Source of the DNA: SIG452 sp045638525
GTDB lineage: Bacteria > Bacillota > Clostridia > UMGS1840
Length of the DNA stretch: 64,000 nt
NCBI GenBank assembly: GCA_045638525.1
Contig: JAZUBQ010000004.1
Span: forward strand, 67,787-131,786
Direction of reading: 5' to 3'
Shown: positions 36,182-44,740 of the stretch, piece by piece
How positions within the stretch are numbered: the first letter of the stretch is position 1
Layout of the letters: the number at the start of each line of letters is the position of its first letter
Position numbers and translations under genes: made by a program
Notes under the pieces: generated by a model
Told to the model about the DNA's origin: nothing
Seen by the model: the letters and a program-made list of their open reading frames with translations, nothing else
Database searches by the model: none

Positions 36182-37303
36182 TTATTTTTCCGAAGTGCCT
36201 TCTCTTGCTTCTTCAATCCGCTCGGGAAGCCCCTCTGTTTTTGCAAGATTATCAAGAAAATCCTGCTCATAGTTCTTATTTTTAATATACAGTATTCCAC
36301 CGCAATAATACAAAACAGAAACCGCTAACATTACCAGAGTACGCTTCCAACCTTCGGTAATCAGCACAATGGCTGTCAAAGACAACAAACCGCTGATAGT
36401 ACACATAATCGCCACAGCTTGTCTTTGCGAAAAGCCTGCATCCACCAAACGGTGATGCATATGGCTACGGTCCGGCTGCATAATCGGTTCTCCGCGAAGC
36501 ATTCGACGGAAAATGGCAAAACTGGTATCAAAAAGCGGAAGTCCCATTACCAGAAGCGGAATAACAAAGGTAATTGCCGCATAGCTTTTGAAAAATCCTT
36601 CTACTGACAGGGTTGCCAGCATATATCCCAAAAACAGAGCCCCGGTATCCCCCATAAAGATTTTCGCAGGATTCAAATTGTAGGGTAAAAATCCGATGGT
36701 TGCTCCGGCAATCGCCGCCAAGGCTACCGCACAACGAGGACTACCGAACACCAATGCAACAAACATCAGACAAACAGAGGAAATGGAAGAGATGCCGCCG
36801 GCAAGTCCATCCAGACCGTCAATCAGATTCAAAGCATTGGTCAAACCTACAATCCAGATGACCGTAATGGGAATGGATAAAGCCCCCAATACATAATTGG
36901 TCTGATTGGAAAACAAATCAAGGCTGGTCACAAAGTCAATCCGAAGTCCCATCAATACGGGAATCAAAGCGGCAATCAACTGCACGCCTAATTTCACAAT
37001 GGCACGAATCGGCTTTCTGTCATCCAAAATTCCTAAAACAACCAATATAGTTGCTCCGACAATAATTCCAACGGATTTTGGCTCCAGGACACCCCCGAAG
37101 CAAACGTAACTGACCAAAAATCCAAAATAAATTGCCAAACCACCCATACGAGGAATTGGTTTGGTATGCATTCTTCGCTTATCCCTTGGCACATCCACCG
37201 CACCAATTTTAAATGCAACAACCCTTACCAAAGGAACTGCAGCAAAGGAAAACAAGAATGCAATCGCAAGAGAGAATATTAAAAAGATTCCATTATCCAC
37301 CAT
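36182..37303 (-). CDS. tagO: Undecaprenyl-phosphate GlcNAc-1-phosphate transferase (TagO/WecA family)
   Basis: 373 residues with about ten transmembrane helices. Motifs: PRDKRRMHTKPIPRMGG, NLIDGLDGLAGG, NPAKIFMGDTGALFLGY and DRSHMHHRLVDAG. They match the polyisoprenyl-phosphate HexNAc-1-P transferases that start teichoic acid or other wall glycans, and differ from MraY. The ribosome binding site before ATG 37303 is weak. A short acidic tail (about 345-373) is cytoplasmic. Confidence 0.92.
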   Translation of the reverse strand: MVDNGIFLIFSLAIAFLFSFAAVPLVRVVAFKIGAVDVPRDKRRMHTKPIPRMGGLAIYFGFLVSYVCFGGVLEPKSVGIIVGATILVVLGILDDRKPIRAIVKLGVQLIAALIPVLMGLRIDFVTSLDLFSNQTNYVLGALSIPITVIWIVGLTNALNLIDGLDGLAGGISSISSVCLMFVALVFGSPRCAVALAAIAGATIGFLPYNLNPAKIFMGDTGALFLGYMLATLSVEGFFKSYAAITFVIPLLVMGLPLFDTSFAIFRRMLRGEPIMQPDRSHMHHRLVDAGFSQRQAVAIMCTISGLLSLTAIVLITEGWKRTLVMLAVSVLYYCGGILYIKNKNYEQDFLDNLAKTEGLPERIEEAREGTSEK

Positions 37304-37337
37304 AAGAACTGTTCACCACTCAAATTCAGTCTGTTAC

Positions 37338-37637
37338 TTATTCTTCTTCCAACGCTTCTGCCAACCAATATTCAGCAATATCCAGCGCTTTGAACATTCC
37401 TTCACGTTCTACTTTTTTCACAATTTTTTCTTTGCCGCCGGTGTTAGTCTGTAAAGATACGGTTACTTTGGAAGTAATATCGTATCCGCCAACGGGAGCA
37501 GATTCGGTAATATTCATCATAATAACATAACTATCTTCAGGGTTTCCGTAATAAATGATATTGTCTTTTCTGGCAATGAGTTTGCCTTTATAGCGCAAGG
37601 GTTCGCTCATAAAATTCACCGTACACTGTTTTTTCAC
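37338..37637 (-). CDS. Conserved-looking hypothetical protein, 99 residues
   Basis: GTG start at 37637 with AAGGA nine bases upstream. The protein is soluble and mixed beta/alpha: an early KGKLIARKDNIIYYGNPEDS, then VTVSLQTNTGGKEK, and an acidic helical C-terminus. There are no membrane segments or metal motifs. I do not recognise the family. It lies between a DUF1858 gene and tagO on the same strand, 34 bases before tagO, and is probably co-transcribed. Confidence 0.7.
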   Translation of the reverse strand: MKKQCTVNFMSEPLRYKGKLIARKDNIIYYGNPEDSYVIMMNITESAPVGGYDITSKVTVSLQTNTGGKEKIVKKVEREGMFKALDIAEYWLAEALEEE

Positions 37638-37727
37638 AAAACAGCGTCCTTTCTTTTTTCCATGTTATCGAAATGCCTAACGAAGGAAATTCGTTAGGCA
37701 ATGAGTTCTCGGTAAGAGATTCGTCAA

Positions 37728-37949
37728 TTAATTGTTCTGGCTGTTGGCTTTGATTTCTAAAAAGTTATTCATTTTTTCAATCAAAGCATCGCAATCGGTA
37801 TTGTGAACCATGCAAGCTTCCTCAATGGTTTCACCGGCCGCAGAAGGACAACCCAAACAGTGCATTCCGATGGCAAAAAAGAAGGGTGCCAACTCCACAT
37901 CTACTTTTAAAACGTCTGCAATGATCATATCTTTAGTAATTTTCTGCAT
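37728..37949 (-). CDS. DUF1858-family small redox-type protein
   Basis: 73 residues. TKDMIIADVLKVDVELAPFFFAIGMHCLGC matches DUF1858 in pattern: a short helical domain ending in a CxxC (CLGC) pair, with one more Cys pair position at 47 and 55. Related proteins include the disulfide proteins linked to hybrid-cluster protein and the ScdA N-terminal domain. A redox or metal role is likely but unproven. AAGGAGAAATTACA precedes the ATG. Confidence 0.83.
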   Translation of the reverse strand: MQKITKDMIIADVLKVDVELAPFFFAIGMHCLGCPSAAGETIEEACMVHNTDCDALIEKMNNFLEIKANSQNN

Positions 37950-38034
37950 TGTAATTTCTCCTTATCAATTATAGTTTGCAGTATACCGCCCATCTGACTG
38001 CCGGAACATGAAAACACGCCAACACACCAAATGA

Positions 38035-38065
38035 GGGTAACAATAAGACTTACACAATAAGTCCC
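38035..38065 (-). other. Hairpin in the leader of the DUF1858-tagO-wecB unit
   Basis: The leader between the promoter and ATG 37949 is about 120 bases, long for a simple gene. It starts with a hairpin: GGGACTTA (38058-38065), TAAGTC, and a closing CCC at 38035. A second possible stem is GCAGT...ACTGC further down. I recognise no known riboswitch class. Confidence 0.35.
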
Positions 38066-38074
38066 ATTTTTATT

Positions 38075-38102
38075 ATTATACCACAAATTCCCGAAAAATC
38101 AA
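38075..38102 (-). promoter_or_regulatory. Promoter of the DUF1858-tagO-wecB unit
   Basis: TTGATT (38097-38102) and TATAAT (38075-38080) with a 16-base spacer on the minus strand. It is the only clear promoter for the four genes down to wecB. Confidence 0.7.
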
Positions 38103-38206
38103 GTAATAATTTGATTTTTTATGAAATATATTTTAATGATTTTTCCCCCTTCCTACTCAGCAAAGATTTCACTGTTTGAAAAGCGATTTTTAAAGGAGGA
38201 ATTCCT

Positions 38207-39181
38207 ATCAAGCAAAGTGTAAAATTAATGTTATCCATCGCAGGAACAATCATCGGAGCCGGATTTGCCACAGGAAAAGAATTGCAGGTCTTTTTTAAAA
38301 GCTCTGATATTTCTTCTCTGATATGGCTTGGAATTTCTTTGATTCTGATGGCAGGCGTCAGCCTTCTGTTTTGGAACACAAAAAAACAAAATCTCACTCC
38401 TTGCAGAATGCATCAATGGATGAATCCAATCTTTCTTTTGTTTTCGGGGGCTTCTTGTTCTGTGATGTTTGCCTGCGGCGGAGAAGCGTTACAGGAAAGT
38501 TTCTCCCTTCCCTACGGTTTGGGAATTCTTGTTACCTGGGGAATCACAATTCTGATTGTATCCTTTGGAATTTCCGGCGTATACCGTTTTAATCTTATTG
38601 CCACCCCCATTCTGATTGGTTCTATGATTGCCATCAGCTTTGCCTCGTTGTTGCTTCCCGTGGGTCTTTTTCAAATAAAAAATTCTCCCTGCATCAATAT
38701 GTTGACTTACACCGGCTATAATCTGCTGTCGGTACTCCCCTTTTTGACAGCCCTCCCCAAGGATACCGACATCAAAAACGGTCGCCTTGGCATTGTTTTT
38801 GGATTCTTATGTGTTGCATTTGCAGGAATCCTTTTGAAACTGGTCCTCAATCTTCACACCGAAATTCTCACCGATTCTCCCATTCCGATGTTAAAAATTA
38901 TGGGTCTATTAAGTCCTCGGCTTTCATATTTATATACCATAATGCTTTACGGTTCCATTTTAACAACTGCTGTGAACTGTTTGTATGCTCTGACCAAAGG
39001 AACCCATCTGTTTGTTGTTTCAGGTTTACTTGTGGGAATTGGATTTTTTGGATTCACCACACTGTTAGAACAGCTTTATTCTTTTTTTGGATATCTGGGA
39101 ATTGGCATAATTGGTTTTATGATATGGAAAAACATTCAAAAGCCGAACAGAAAGAAAGGAGTTTCAACCTATGACAAATGA
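38207..39181 (+). CDS. YkvI-like multi-spanning membrane protein, probable AUC start
   Basis: About ten transmembrane helices; it begins IKQSVKLMLSIAGTIIGAGF, matching the YkvI-type family (APC-transporter-like fold) of unknown substrate. The first in-frame ATG (38228) lies 28 bases after the only ribosome binding site, AAAGGAGGA (38192-38200), and would cut helix 1 short. An ATC codon at 38207 sits at ideal spacing, and the residues after it fit the family start MKxSxK. I therefore place the start at ATC, giving 324 residues (317 from the ATG). It overlaps yabP by 11 bases. Confidence 0.75.
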   Translation: MKQSVKLMLSIAGTIIGAGFATGKELQVFFKSSDISSLIWLGISLILMAGVSLLFWNTKKQNLTPCRMHQWMNPIFLLFSGASCSVMFACGGEALQESFSLPYGLGILVTWGITILIVSFGISGVYRFNLIATPILIGSMIAISFASLLLPVGLFQIKNSPCINMLTYTGYNLLSVLPFLTALPKDTDIKNGRLGIVFGFLCVAFAGILLKLVLNLHTEILTDSPIPMLKIMGLLSPRLSYLYTIMLYGSILTTAVNCLYALTKGTHLFVVSGLLVGIGFFGFTTLLEQLYSFFGYLGIGIIGFMIWKNIQKPNRKKGVSTYDK

Positions 39182-39446
39182 GAAAAACATCATTCAGAAC
39201 ATTATTTTGGAGAATCGGGAAAAGCTTTCGGTTTCCGGAGTATCCGACATTTTGACATTTGATGAAGAAGAAATTATGTTAGAAACCGAATTGGGGCAAC
39301 TTCACATCAAAGGGAGTGAGCTCAAAGTGGAAAAACTGTCCGTTGATACGGGTGAAGTGGTTGCAAAAGGCAACTTTGACAGTCTGATTTACACAAAAAA
39401 TTCCTTAGAAAACAAAGGAAGTTTCTGGAAAAACGTCTTTCGGTAA
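39171..39446 (+). CDS. yabP: Sporulation protein YabP
   Basis: 91 residues. ENREKLSVSGVSDILTFDEEEIML then GQLHIKGSELKVEKLS and GNFDSLIYTK are the YabP/YqfC-type beta fold. YabP is made in the mother cell and is needed for normal spore cortex formation. It is followed by yabQ and divIC, the same order as in Bacillus subtilis. RBS AGAAAGGAG lies within the end of the upstream gene. Confidence 0.92.
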   Translation: MTNEKNIIQNIILENREKLSVSGVSDILTFDEEEIMLETELGQLHIKGSELKVEKLSVDTGEVVAKGNFDSLIYTKNSLENKGSFWKNVFR

Positions 39447-39457
39447 GGAGAATTAGG

Positions 39458-39913
39458 TTGGCTTTTTTAACGGATATCCTGGCAGGATTTATTTTAGGAT
39501 GCGGATATGATTTTTTAAAGGCAGTCCGCATCCATACCAAATATAAAACAATTTCTGCGATTTGCGATTTGATATTCTGGCTGTTTTCTTGCAGTATGAT
39601 TTTGTTTGTGTTTTTTATCACCTCTGATATGAAACTTCGAGCCTATGAATTTTTCGGTTTGCTGACCGGACTTTTTCTGTATTTTATTTCCATTGCCCGT
39701 TGGACGTTTCCTGTATACGAAAAAATTACATTTTTTTTACAAGTTTTTTTCAAAATACTCTTTACAAGTATTATTTTTTTTGGTATAATGGTAAAAAATT
39801 GTGTTTTGTGGATTACCAAACCGCTTTGGTGGGTCTTCAAACGTTTAAAATGGATTTTAGCTTTTCCGATACTTGCTTTCAAAGAGAATTGGAAACTGAC
39901 AAAAAGGATTTGA
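39458..39913 (+). CDS. yabQ: Spore cortex biosynthesis protein YabQ
   Basis: 151 residues from a TTG start with AAGGAG seven bases upstream. Four hydrophobic segments. LTDILAGFILGCGYDFLKAVR and the basic C-terminus after residue 125 fit YabQ, a membrane protein that localises around the forespore and is required for the cortex. It lies between yabP and divIC. Confidence 0.88.
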   Translation: MAFLTDILAGFILGCGYDFLKAVRIHTKYKTISAICDLIFWLFSCSMILFVFFITSDMKLRAYEFFGLLTGLFLYFISIARWTFPVYEKITFFLQVFFKILFTSIIFFGIMVKNCVLWITKPLWWVFKRLKWILAFPILAFKENWKLTKRI

Positions 39914-39917
39914 AACT

Positions 39918-40199
39918 GTGAAATTTTTAAAACGAAAAAACCTGTGGATTTTAACTCTGGTTGGTATGTTTGTTTATTTCTCGTTCTTACACTATCAAAC
40001 TTACACAGATTACACAGTGCTGAAAAAAGACGAAAAAGTTTATACAGAAAAAATTGCCTATGAACTGGAAAAAAAGGAAGAACTCGAGCGTCTGGATGCC
40101 AAGGCAAGCAGTCAGAAAACGGTGGAATCCATCGCCAGAAGCAGTCTTAACTACTTAAAAGAAGGCGAAATTTTATTTGTAGATGGTGAAAAAAAATAA
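39918..40199 (+). CDS. divIC: Cell-division protein DivIC (septum formation initiator)
   Basis: 93 residues from GTG 39918. A basic N-terminus, one transmembrane helix (about 8-25), then a coiled coil (about 30-65; KKDEKVYTEKIAYELEKKEE) and a C-terminal IARSSLNYLKEGEILF segment. This is the DivIC/FtsB fold, which forms the FtsL-DivIB divisome complex. Its place after yabQ confirms the call. Confidence 0.9.
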   Translation: MKFLKRKNLWILTLVGMFVYFSFLHYQTYTDYTVLKKDEKVYTEKIAYELEKKEELERLDAKASSQKTVESIARSSLNYLKEGEILFVDGEKK

Positions 40200-40234
40200 G
40201 AGTCAATTTTTGTGATAAAAATTGACTCTTATTT
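40194..40234. terminator. Bidirectional terminator between divIC and the purine operon
   Basis: AAATAAGAGTCAATTTTT (40194-40211) pairs perfectly with AAAAATTGACTCTTATTT (40217-40234) over a five-base loop. T-rich flanks lie on both sides, so it ends both converging units. Confidence 0.9.
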
Positions 40235-40243
40235 TATGCTTAT

Positions 40244-41029
40244 TTACTTGAGATTTAACAATCTGCAAGCGTTCTGATAGAAAATTTTTTCTTTGTCATC
40301 GTCGGATATGGGAAGTTTTTCGATATTTTCGATTTCCTTCTCAACATGCCACATCGGGTAATCCGTACCAAACAAAATTTTATCCATATCATGTTTTTTA
40401 ATAATTTTCGCTGCAAGTTCGGGAGAAATAAATTCCAAGGTGGAAGAAGTATCAAAATAGATATTATCTCCACATAAGATATCCATGGATTCTTCCCAGG
40501 TGGAATATCCGCCCAAATGAGCACCAATCACTGTCAATTTTGGAAAATCCCGAAGAATCTGCTTGATTTTTGCAGGATGCGAATAGTCATAACGATAATC
40601 TCCCACATGGAACATAATCGCCAAGCGTTCGGACATCATTTCATAAATCTGATACATTTGGGGAGACAAAATATCAATTTGCCCGAAATCGGGATGAAAT
40701 TTAATCCCTTTCACTCCGTTTGCAACCAATTTTTCCACTTCCCCCTCATTATCCTCATAGTCAGGATGCAAGGTTCCAAACCCGATAAAATCGGTATTTT
40801 TTTCAAGTTCCCCTAATAAAAACTGATTGATACCGGACACCTGATTAGGCCGGGTTGCTGTGGAATGAATCAGCATTTTATCCACACCATATTTCTTCCA
40901 CTCGTCCAACAAATAATCGCAAGTGCCTCCGCAGTGCATCGGAATATCATAAAAATCACCAATTGCCTTTACTGCTTTGGGTGCAATTTTTTCGGGGTAT
41001 ATATGACAATGACAGTCGATAATTTTCAT
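40244..41029 (-). CDS. Amidohydrolase-family metal-dependent hydrolase
   Basis: 261 residues, TIM-barrel. Metal ligands: IDCHCHIYPE (HxH at residues 7 and 9), KFHPDF (about 127), GAHLGGYSTW (about 170) and FGTDYPMW (about 227). It belongs to the amidohydrolase-2 group, which includes decarboxylases and lactone hydrolases; the substrate cannot be inferred. It is the last gene of the purine run, 15 bases after the methyltransferase. Confidence 0.85.
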   Translation of the reverse strand: MKIIDCHCHIYPEKIAPKAVKAIGDFYDIPMHCGGTCDYLLDEWKKYGVDKMLIHSTATRPNQVSGINQFLLGELEKNTDFIGFGTLHPDYEDNEGEVEKLVANGVKGIKFHPDFGQIDILSPQMYQIYEMMSERLAIMFHVGDYRYDYSHPAKIKQILRDFPKLTVIGAHLGGYSTWEESMDILCGDNIYFDTSSTLEFISPELAAKIIKKHDMDKILFGTDYPMWHVEKEIENIEKLPISDDDKEKIFYQNACRLLNLK

Positions 41030-41044
41030 AGGATTCGCCTTTCG

Positions 41045-42169
41045 CTAAAAAATAAGTTTTTCTAAAATGGGATCTACAGAGAATGTTTTTTTAATTTCTC
41101 TTGTTATGTTTTCTTTGGGAGAATTGTTCGATTTCTCTGCTAAAATAAGCAGATTTTTGGGTGTTTCCAACGGAGACACAAATTCAGTTGCCGTAACTGA
41201 ATATCCTTGTTCTTCCAAGGTTTTCACCCTGTAAATATCGGTTAGAAGATCGGAAAATCTTTTTTTGAAAATACCGTTTTCAAATAAATAAGGCATTTGT
41301 TCGTTTCCGATGGAAGGCAAAAATTCCTTATGGCAACAAGGTGCAATCGCACAAATTTTTGCCCCGTTATTGACCGCCGCCGCAATGGCAAAATCGGTTG
41401 CCACATCACAAGCGTGCAAAGAAATGGCAACATCCATTCGGGTAGGTGGCTCAAACTGCAAAATGTCAGCACAATAAAATTCCATATTATAATATTTTAA
41501 CTCATCACGGATTTTATTGGAAGCCTCCACCACATCTTCACGAATATCCACACCGATAATGCGACATCTTCTCTTTAACACATCACAAAGATAGAAATTT
41601 AAGAAAAAGGATAAATAGGATTTTCCACACGCCAAATCATACACCATAATCTCACGGTCGGTGGGTAATTTTTCAAGATACGGCACCAATAATTCAATAA
41701 AATGTTCTGCCTGGGTGAATTTTCGCACGTGGGTGTTTTTTAATTTCCCCTGCTCTGTCACAAAGTCCAACACGGTCAAAAGCTTCTTTGCAGCTTTTGG
41801 TGAAATCAGATGTTTCTCCTCGTTTTTTGCTACTTCCACCACCTGATTATCGCTTTTGGTAGTTACATTTTTGGCATCCGCACGCAAAATCAAACGCCCT
41901 GTACGGTCAGCATAGAACAGCTCCAGCTCATCATACAGGTTGGCCGCTTCCAGAATACTGTTGAACAATTCTGAAAACGAACCTTTTGTTTTCTCTTTTT
42001 GGAAAGTGAGAAAATAAGCTTCCCCATCATAGGTCAAAGAAAACGGATACGTAACAGCACCGGATTTATAGGTTCCCGATACTTCTAAAAACAAATCTTT
42101 GTTTTCTTCCCAACGAGACAACATTCCGCTGCCAAATAGTTTTAATTTTTGTATGGTTTGTTTATTCAA
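41045..42169 (-). CDS. Class I SAM-dependent methyltransferase
   Basis: 374 residues. An N-terminal domain (1-130) of unknown role is followed by a Rossmann methyltransferase: VYDLACGKSYLSFFL (motif I), IIGVDIREDVVE, YCADILQFEPP and SLHACDVATDFAIA. The HACD and CCHKE residues resemble the METTL25/GSTCD-like group, which may act on RNA. It starts 12 bases after purD and is probably co-transcribed with the purine genes. Confidence 0.82.
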   Translation of the reverse strand: MNKQTIQKLKLFGSGMLSRWEENKDLFLEVSGTYKSGAVTYPFSLTYDGEAYFLTFQKEKTKGSFSELFNSILEAANLYDELELFYADRTGRLILRADAKNVTTKSDNQVVEVAKNEEKHLISPKAAKKLLTVLDFVTEQGKLKNTHVRKFTQAEHFIELLVPYLEKLPTDREIMVYDLACGKSYLSFFLNFYLCDVLKRRCRIIGVDIREDVVEASNKIRDELKYYNMEFYCADILQFEPPTRMDVAISLHACDVATDFAIAAAVNNGAKICAIAPCCHKEFLPSIGNEQMPYLFENGIFKKRFSDLLTDIYRVKTLEEQGYSVTATEFVSPLETPKNLLILAEKSNNSPKENITREIKKTFSVDPILEKLIF

Positions 42170-42181
42170 AAATATCGCCTC

Positions 42182-43468
42182 TTAGTTATACTTTTTGATA
42201 CCAATATCTTTACGATAATGTGCATCGGTGAAGGAAATTTTTGCTACTGCATCATAAGCTTCACGGATCGCATCATCCAGATTGGAGCCTGTTGCGGTAA
42301 CGCCGATAACTCGACCGCCTGCAGTTAAGAATTTTCCGTCTTCTGCTTTGGTACCTGCGTGATAAACAAAAATATTATCTTTTTCTTCCGCTTTTTCCAT
42401 ACCGATGATTTCATAACCGGTTTTGTACGCTTTGGGATATCCGCCGGATGCCATGATGACACATACACAAGCGTTATCTTCCCATTCAATATTGATCCGG
42501 TCTAATGTTTCGTCAATAATTGCATTAAAAATGGTCAAAAGATTGGTTTTTAAACGAGGTAACACAACCTGAGTTTCCGGATCACCAAAACGAGCGTTGT
42601 ATTCAATTACCTTAACCCCGTTTTTGGTTGCCATTAAGCCAAAATAGATAACCCCTTTAAAGGGTCTGCCTTCCGCTCTTAAGCCGTTAATGGTGGGCAG
42701 GAAGATGTTTTCCATACATTCTTTTGCCAAGTCTTCGTTATAGATACGGCTGGGAGAAAAGGTTCCCATACCGCCGGTATTTAAACCTTCGTCGTTATCG
42801 TAAGCACGTTTGTGGTCTTGTGCTGACACCATCGGCACTACAGTTTTCCCATCGGTAAATGCCAATACAGAAATTTCAGGGCCGGTTAAAAATTCTTCGA
42901 TAACAACCGTAGAACCGGATGCACCAAATACTTTATCCACCATCATTTCATTAACAGCTGCTACCGCTTCTTCTTCGTTCTGAGCAATGATAACCCCTTT
43001 TCCAAGCGCCAAACCGTCTGCTTTGATAACTGCAGGATAGGTATTTTCTGCTTTTAAGTAACGAATGGCAGAATCCGCATCAGTGAAGGTTTCATATTTT
43101 GCGGTCGGAATGTTGTATTTTTTCATCAACTCTTTAGAGAAGGCTTTGCTTCCTTCCACAATTGCCGCATTTTTACGAGGGCCAAAAGCACGAATACCTT
43201 CTTTTTCCAGTTCGTCCACCAACCCCAGTACCAACGGGTCATCAGGAGCAACCATAACCATATCAAAGGCTTCTTCTTTGGCATATGCTACCAGTTTTTC
43301 GATTTCGGTTGCTTTAATGGGAACTAAAGTTGCAAGCTGACCGATACCACCGTTACCGGGTGCGCAATAAATATTGAGGTCCGGATTATCTCGTTTTAAA
43401 CATTTGATAATGGCGTGTTCTCTGCCACCGCCGCCAACAACTAATATCTTTTTAATTTCTTGATTCAT
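42182..43468 (-). CDS. purD: Phosphoribosylamine-glycine ligase
   Basis: 428 residues, normal length. LVVGGGGREHAIIKCLKR, APGNGGIGQLA, an ATP-grasp core with KADGLALGKGVIIA, and NTGGMGTFSPS, ARFGDPETQVVLPRL. It joins glycine to phosphoribosylamine, step 2 of purine synthesis. GACAGGAGTATG precedes the ATG. A hairpin lies in the 77-base gap after purH. Confidence 0.98.
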   Translation of the reverse strand: MNQEIKKILVVGGGGREHAIIKCLKRDNPDLNIYCAPGNGGIGQLATLVPIKATEIEKLVAYAKEEAFDMVMVAPDDPLVLGLVDELEKEGIRAFGPRKNAAIVEGSKAFSKELMKKYNIPTAKYETFTDADSAIRYLKAENTYPAVIKADGLALGKGVIIAQNEEEAVAAVNEMMVDKVFGASGSTVVIEEFLTGPEISVLAFTDGKTVVPMVSAQDHKRAYDNDEGLNTGGMGTFSPSRIYNEDLAKECMENIFLPTINGLRAEGRPFKGVIYFGLMATKNGVKVIEYNARFGDPETQVVLPRLKTNLLTIFNAIIDETLDRINIEWEDNACVCVIMASGGYPKAYKTGYEIIGMEKAEEKDNIFVYHAGTKAEDGKFLTAGGRVIGVTATGSNLDDAIREAYDAVAKISFTDAHYRKDIGIKKYN

Positions 43469-43503
43469 TGTCTTTCATACTCCTGTCTTATTTCAGAAAA
43501 GCA

Positions 43504-43533
43504 AATAGGGAATTTTTAAAAAAATCCCCTATT
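43504..43533 (-). other. Intercistronic hairpin between purH and purD
   Basis: AATAGGGGATTTTT and AAATTCCCTATT on the minus strand form a long stem with one mismatch. No T-run follows, so it is more likely a message-stabilising or processing hairpin than a terminator. Confidence 0.5.
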
Positions 43534-43545
43534 GATTCATTATTC

Positions 43546-44718
43546 TTAATGATGGAACAAACGATTACCGGTGAATACCATTGCAATGCCGTATTTGTTG
43601 CAGGTGTCAATTACATGGTCATCACGGATAGAGCCGCCGGGCTGTGCAATAAATTCTACACCGCTTTTTCTGGCACGTTCAATATTATCACCAAAGGGGA
43701 AGAATGCATCGGAACCAACAGACACACCGGACTGGGTTTTCAGCCATTCCAGACGTTCTTCACGGGTTAACACAGGCGGTTTTTCGGTGAAGAACTGTTC
43801 CCAAACGCCATCTTCCAAAACGTCCATATATTCATCGGAAATATACACATCAATGGTGTTATCTCTGTCAGGACGGCGGATGTCGGGTTTGAATTTTAAG
43901 TTCAGCACTTTTTCGTGCTGTCTTAAATACCAAACGTCTGCTTTATTCCCTGCCAATCTGGTACAATGGATACGGGACTGCTGTCCGGCACCCACACCAA
44001 TCACCTGTCCGCCTTTTGCATAACAAACGGAGTTGGACTGGGTATATTTTAAAGTAATTAACGCAATAATCAAATCAATTTTTGCGCTGTCGGGGAAAGA
44101 TTTTACATCAGTCACGAAATTGGTCAACATATTTTCGTCAATTTTCAATTCGTTTCTTCCCTGCTCGAAAGTAATACCGAATACATCACGGCGTTCAATG
44201 GGCTTCGGGGTAAAATCTTTATCAATCTGAATAACAGTATATCCGCCTTTTCTTTTGGATTTTAAGATTTCCAAAGCTTCGGGAGTATAATCGGGAGCAA
44301 TGATACCGTCAGAAACTTCTTTTGCAATGATTGCCGCAGTTTCTTTATCGCAGGTATCAGATAAGGCGATAAAATCACCATAGGAAGACATTCTGTCTGC
44401 GCCTCTTGCTCTTGCATAAGCACAAGCCATGGGAGAAAGATCGAATTCTTCCACAAAATTGATTTTCTTTTCTAAGTCGGAAAGGGGTAACCCAACTGCC
44501 GCACCGGCAGGGCTAACATGCTTGAAAGATGCTGCTGCGGGAAGTCCGGTTGCTTCTTTCAATTCTTTCACAAGCTGCCAGCTGTTAAATGCATCCAAAA
44601 AGTTAATGTAACCCGGTTTCCCGTTTAAAATGGTAATGGGTAAATCGTACTCTTCACTGTAAATTCTGGAAGGTTTCTGATTAGGGTTACAACCGTATTT
44701 TAATTCTAATTCTTTCAT
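43546..44718 (-). CDS. purH: AICAR formyltransferase (stand-alone PurH C-terminal domain)
   Basis: 390 residues from ATG 44718 (GGAAAGGAACC upstream); an 18-codon extension overlaps the upstream gene and is not family-like. ELKYGCNPNQKPSRIY, SFKHVSPAGAAVG, ARARGADRMSSYGDFIALSD and QQSRIHCTRLAGNKAD are transformylase motifs. The MGS-type cyclohydrolase domain of normal bifunctional PurH is missing. The missing activity is supplied by the separate purO gene just upstream. It formylates AICAR with formyl-tetrahydrofolate. Confidence 0.94.
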   Translation of the reverse strand: MKELELKYGCNPNQKPSRIYSEEYDLPITILNGKPGYINFLDAFNSWQLVKELKEATGLPAAASFKHVSPAGAAVGLPLSDLEKKINFVEEFDLSPMACAYARARGADRMSSYGDFIALSDTCDKETAAIIAKEVSDGIIAPDYTPEALEILKSKRKGGYTVIQIDKDFTPKPIERRDVFGITFEQGRNELKIDENMLTNFVTDVKSFPDSAKIDLIIALITLKYTQSNSVCYAKGGQVIGVGAGQQSRIHCTRLAGNKADVWYLRQHEKVLNLKFKPDIRRPDRDNTIDVYISDEYMDVLEDGVWEQFFTEKPPVLTREERLEWLKTQSGVSVGSDAFFPFGDNIERARKSGVEFIAQPGGSIRDDHVIDTCNKYGIAMVFTGNRLFHH

Positions 44719-44740
44719 CGTCTCGGTTCCTTTCCTTTGC

